From NCBI GenBank assembly GCA_050742415.1, contig JBOGIF010000082.1:1-7938 (forward strand): DNA of 7,938 nt, written 5' to 3'. Both the position numbers and the translations under genes were made by a program. Below, piece by piece: positions 5,724 through 7,938 of the stretch (its first letter is position 1; each line of letters starts with the position of its first letter). This DNA is from JBOGIF01 sp050742415. GTDB taxonomy: Bacteria; Actinomycetota; Acidimicrobiia; Acidimicrobiales; AC-14. A model generated the notes under the pieces. It had not been told where the DNA came from. It did no database searches and saw only the letters and a list, made by a program, of their open reading frames with translations.

Positions 5724-6449
5724 TTGAGCGACTCCTTCCAGTCTCTGCTCCTGGTGCAGGAGCACGACACCACCGCCGACCAGCTCCGGCACCGGCGTCG
5801 GTCACTTCCGGAGCTGGTCCAGCTGCGCGGCCTGGAGGACCGGCTGAGCGCCCTGGAGGCGACCGCCGGGGAGGCCAAGGGCGAGACCGACGAGATCGCC
5901 CGGCGGCAGGGGCTCCTGGAGCACGAGCTGGCCGGGTTGCAAGCCAGGGTCGACGAGCTGAAGGGGCGTCTCTACTCAGGCGAGGTCACCGTGCCGCGAG
6001 AGCTCCAGGCCATGCAGGCGGAGCTGGGCCTGCTCACCGACCGGCGCAGTGCCGTCGAGGATCTTGTGCTGGAGGCGATGGAGGAGGCCGAGGCCTCGGC
6101 CCGTCGCGGAGAGGAGCTAGCCGCCGTCCGCGCCGATCTCGACGCCGAGGGAGCCAGGCTGCGGGCTGCCATAGCCGAGGCCCAGGCGGGCATCGACGCC
6201 GACCTGGTGGCGATCGTGGAGGAGCGGCGGGTTGGGGCGGCCACCCTGCCAGGCGACCTGGCCCGGCTCTACGAGCAGCTTCGGGCCAAGCTCGGCGGCA
6301 TCGGGGCTGCCCCATTGGTGGCCGGCCGCTGCGGAGGGTGCCACCTGACCCTCTCGGCCAGCGAGCGTGACCGCATCCGCCACCAGCCTCCGGACGCTCT
6401 GCTGCGCTGCGAGCACTGCGGGCGGGTGCTGGTCCGGCCTCCGGGATGA
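5724..6449 (+). CDS. Coiled-coil protein with C-terminal C4 zinc ribbon (DUF164 type)
   Basis: The protein has 241 residues. About 1-190 are long Leu/Glu/Ala/Arg-rich helices that should form an antiparallel coiled coil. They contain the family's conserved turn, GRLYSGEVTVPRELQAMQAE (81-100). The C-terminal zinc ribbon has Cys203/Cys206 (CGGC) and Cys229/Cys232 (CEHCGR). The family is widespread but poorly understood and has been linked loosely to nucleic-acid or secretion-related functions, so no specific role is claimed. The TTG start follows the PBP stop TAG with no gap and no Shine-Dalgarno. It is preferred because the sequence from about residue 8 (LLLVQEHDTTADQLRHRR) is the normal family N-terminus; a GTG at 5754 would cut into it. 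Translation probably re-initiates from the upstream gene. The end overlaps the next gene by 4 bp (ATGA). Confidence 0.9.
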   Translation: MSDSFQSLLLVQEHDTTADQLRHRRRSLPELVQLRGLEDRLSALEATAGEAKGETDEIARRQGLLEHELAGLQARVDELKGRLYSGEVTVPRELQAMQAELGLLTDRRSAVEDLVLEAMEEAEASARRGEELAAVRADLDAEGARLRAAIAEAQAGIDADLVAIVEERRVGAATLPGDLARLYEQLRAKLGGIGAAPLVAGRCGGCHLTLSASERDRIRHQPPDALLRCEHCGRVLVRPPG

Positions 6450-6937
6450 TCCTGTGGCCAGCCGGGATGGCGGTGGCCCTGGTGTGGCTGGTGTTCCGCG
6501 ACCCTGCCTTCGACCACCGGCTGGTGGTGGTGGGAGCCGTACTACCCGACCTCGTCGACGGCCCGCTCGGCGGCGCCAGGGTGCTGCACACGCTCGTGGC
6601 CAGCGCGGCCCTGCTGGCCGGTGTGATGCTGGCCACCCGCGGCCGGCGCTGCGCCCGTCGCCGCTGGTTGGCCCTCCCCATCGGAACCTTTGCCCACCTG
6701 GTTTTCGACGGGGCGTGGGCCGACGCCCGCACTTTCTGGTGGCCCCTCTTCGGCTGGCCCCTCGACGCCGCGCTGCCAGCCCTCCAGCGCGGAACAGGGG
6801 TGCTCGTCCTGCAGGAGACCGTCGGCGCGATTGTGCTGGTGTGGTTCTGGCGGAGGTTCGGCCTGGGCGATGCCGCGGTGCGCCAAAGCTTCCTGCGTAC
6901 CGGCCACCTGCCCCGCCCCGACCCGCGGGCGGGCTAG
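6446..6937 (+). CDS. Small membrane protein resembling metal-dependent hydrolases (YdjM/DUF457 type)
   Basis: The protein has 163 residues and starts at the ATG of an ATGA overlap with the zinc-ribbon gene, so it is translationally coupled to it. Hydrophobic segments lie at about 4-17, 25-34, 47-63, 76-90 and 118-135. The polar motifs fit membrane-bound metal-dependent hydrolases of the YdjM kind: VLPDLVD (32-38), a His at 48 in VLHTL, and GTFAHLVFD (80-88) with His84 and Asp88. A WWPLFGWPL segment (98-106), also usual in this group, follows. Asp and His residues in these motifs are the likely metal ligands. The reaction and substrate are not known for most members. The tail (RTGHLPRPDPRAG) is hydrophilic and cytoplasmic-looking. 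Position at the end of a PBP operon hints at an envelope role, by inference only. Confidence 0.72.
   Translation: MILWPAGMAVALVWLVFRDPAFDHRLVVVGAVLPDLVDGPLGGARVLHTLVASAALLAGVMLATRGRRCARRRWLALPIGTFAHLVFDGAWADARTFWWPLFGWPLDAALPALQRGTGVLVLQETVGAIVLVWFWRRFGLGDAAVRQSFLRTGHLPRPDPRAG
6912..6933. terminator. Possible hairpin between the convergent genes
   Basis: CCCGCCC (6912-6918) and GGGCGGG (6927-6933) can form a perfect 7-bp GC stem with an 8-nt loop over the last codons of the plus-strand operon. There is no U-tract on either side. It could slow polymerase from both directions, but it may simply be GC-rich coding sequence (PRPDPRAG). Confidence 0.25.
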
Positions 6938-6949
6938 CGCGTCAGACCC

Positions 6950-7903
6950 TCAGGGCATGCGGGCTTGGAACAGGTGGTACAGCAGGATCAGCTGGGAGAT
7001 GGCGAGGGGCTCGCTGCGGGTTCCTGCCGTGGGGTCGATGACACCGAGCGACTCGGGGATCGACTCCGACACGCCGAGCTGCTTCCAGATCGCCTGCTCG
7101 ACCTCGCCGGTCACCTCGCGCTTGGCGTAGGAGTGGATGTGCAGCGCGTCGACCGGCTTGCCGTCGTCGTCGCGTGAGAGCTTGAGGTGCATGGCCTCGC
7201 GGTGGTCGTCGGTGAGGATGTTGGCCAGGTCGGGGTGGGGGATGGTGGGCCGCAGCAGCAGGGTGGCCGAGAGCGGCTCGGAGGGGTCGCGACCCTTGAT
7301 GCGGTCGAAGCGCATGACGATGTCGGCCTTGGACCGCTGGGGCCGGATGTAGGCGGCGGACTCCGGTTCGCGCCGCTCCATCTCCTCGGCCACCGCCTCG
7401 GGCTTGTACCCGCGCTTGGTGGTGTCGCGCTTGACCTTCCACTCGTAGCGGATGGCCTCGGGCGGGTCGAGGTAGACGGTGGCGTCGAAGCAGGCCCGGG
7501 CCAGCTTCGAGTGCAGGGGCAGGAGCCCCTCGATGATCACGTACTCGCGCGGCTCCACGAGCAGCGGCCGGCCGAGGGTGCCGTCCTTGTGGTTGTAGAC
7601 GGGCTTGAGGATGGGGTGGCCGAGGGCCAGGAGCTGGAGGTGCTGCTCCATGATCTCGACGTAGTTGCAGTCTGGGTGCAGCGGCGTGAACGGAAGGTTC
7701 TTCCGCTCGATGCGGTCGTACCGGTGGTAGTCGTCGACGCAGATCGAGGTGATCCGGTCGGCGCCCAGAGCGTCGACCAGGCCCTTGGTGATGGTGGTCT
7801 TGCCTGCCGCACTGTCGCCGGCTATCGCCAGCATGATGGGCCGGCCGGGGCCATCGCCACCGTTGCGCCATGCCTTCTGGAGGTTGACCTGCTTGTCGGG
7901 CAT
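6950..7903 (-). CDS. Phosphoribulokinase-like kinase (PRK/uridine kinase family)
   Basis: Cytoplasmic P-loop kinase; true phosphoribulokinases phosphorylate ribulose 5-phosphate to ribulose 1,5-bisphosphate. From ATG 7903 it encodes 317 residues. The P-loop GDSAAGKT is at 29-36. VDDYHRYDR (56-64) carries Asp57, His60 and Arg64, spaced as the catalytic Asp and substrate-binding His/Arg of characterised PRKs. KPVYNHKDG (100-108), VIIEGLLPL (122-130, acidic residue of the second nucleotide motif) and WKVKRDTTKRGY (155-166) follow, then AYIRPQRSKADIV (184-196), all in PRK order. Residues 200-317 are a C-terminal region that I cannot match to a named domain. Uridine kinases lack the HRYDR pattern, so PRK is favoured, but substrate is not proven. 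The ATG is chosen over TTG 7927 because AAGGGAG lies 6 nt upstream of it. It converges on the plus-strand operon with a 12-bp gap. Confidence 0.85.
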   Translation of the reverse strand: MPDKQVNLQKAWRNGGDGPGRPIMLAIAGDSAAGKTTITKGLVDALGADRITSICVDDYHRYDRIERKNLPFTPLHPDCNYVEIMEQHLQLLALGHPILKPVYNHKDGTLGRPLLVEPREYVIIEGLLPLHSKLARACFDATVYLDPPEAIRYEWKVKRDTTKRGYKPEAVAEEMERREPESAAYIRPQRSKADIVMRFDRIKGRDPSEPLSATLLLRPTIPHPDLANILTDDHREAMHLKLSRDDDGKPVDALHIHSYAKREVTGEVEQAIWKQLGVSESIPESLGVIDPTAGTRSEPLAISQLILLYHLFQARMP

Positions 7904-7909
7904 CAGATT

Positions 7910-7916
7910 CTCCCTT
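7910..7916 (-). promoter_or_regulatory. Ribosome binding site deciding the kinase start
   Basis: AAGGGAG on the minus strand, 6 nt before ATG 7903. It would lie inside the coding sequence if translation began at TTG 7927, which is therefore unlikely. Confidence 0.7.
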
Positions 7917-7938
7917 TCATCGGTCAACGGGTGACCAT

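Noticed and set aside
6034..6732. 232-codon minus-strand frame across the zinc-ribbon and membrane protein genes
   Set aside because: Its Arg/Ser/Pro/Ala-rich shadow composition contrasts with clear zinc-ribbon and membrane motifs on the plus strand.
6942..7871. 309-codon frame on the same strand as the kinase, shifted by one base
   Set aside because: Its Arg/Pro/His/Ala-rich translation is a shadow of the kinase, whose motifs lie in the other frame.
7924..7938. Possible last codons of an upstream gene (minus strand, ATG GTC ACC CGT TGA)
   Set aside because: Five codons at the window edge cannot be told apart from chance; another frame also stops nearby.
1..7938. Search for CRISPR arrays, tRNA/rRNA genes, transposases, toxin-antitoxin or defence genes
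   Set aside because: No spaced repeat arrays, RNA-gene signatures, transposase motifs or defence-type domains were seen. The coding space is nearly filled by the genes listed.

Overview
The window looks like ordinary chromosomal DNA from a high-GC bacterium, most likely an actinobacterium. The third codon positions of the real genes are strongly G/C-rich, there are several TTG/GTG starts, and the gene families (DrrA/DrrB-type ABC exporter, DevR/NarL-like helix-turn-helix, class A penicillin-binding protein with an acidic tail, coiled-coil C4 zinc-ribbon protein) fit that group. A deep-branching class such as Acidimicrobiia is a guess from overall style and was not shown by any search. I see no rRNA, tRNA, insertion sequence, phage gene, CRISPR array or attachment site.

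Left half (1-3197), all on the minus strand, transcribed right to left. A 47-residue cysteine-rich protein (3054-3197) comes first. It is followed by a small three-helix membrane protein (2436-2918), a short LuxR-type DNA-binding protein without a receiver domain and with a probable frameshift near its end (2140-2409), an ABC exporter ATPase (1046-2050), its ABC-2 permease (182-1024), and the first 48 codons of an unidentified membrane protein that runs off the left edge (1-144). The ATPase and permease form a two-gene drug/lipid-type exporter. The DNA-binding protein just upstream may have been its local regulator. The closeness of the genes suggests one or two operons.

Middle (3198-3336) is a divergent promoter region of about 140 bp. 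It holds weak -10-like hexamers on both strands and an 8-bp direct repeat.

Right-hand plus-strand operon (3337-6937). A 61-residue C2HC-type small protein overlaps the start of a class A penicillin-binding protein (3513-5723). This is followed directly, stop codon to start codon, by a coiled-coil zinc-ribbon protein (5724-6449), which overlaps by 4 bp a membrane protein resembling the YdjM/DUF457 metal-dependent hydrolases (6446-6937). The tight overlaps indicate a co-transcribed, translationally coupled group around cell-wall synthesis.

Right end (6950-7903), minus strand and convergent with that operon, is a phosphoribulokinase-like kinase that keeps the P-loop and the Asp/His/Arg residues of true phosphoribulokinases. 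No other Calvin-cycle gene is in the window.

I did not find a convincing undescribed system. The points most worth checking are the broken regulator, the two small zinc-finger-like proteins facing each other across the divergent promoter, and the kinase.
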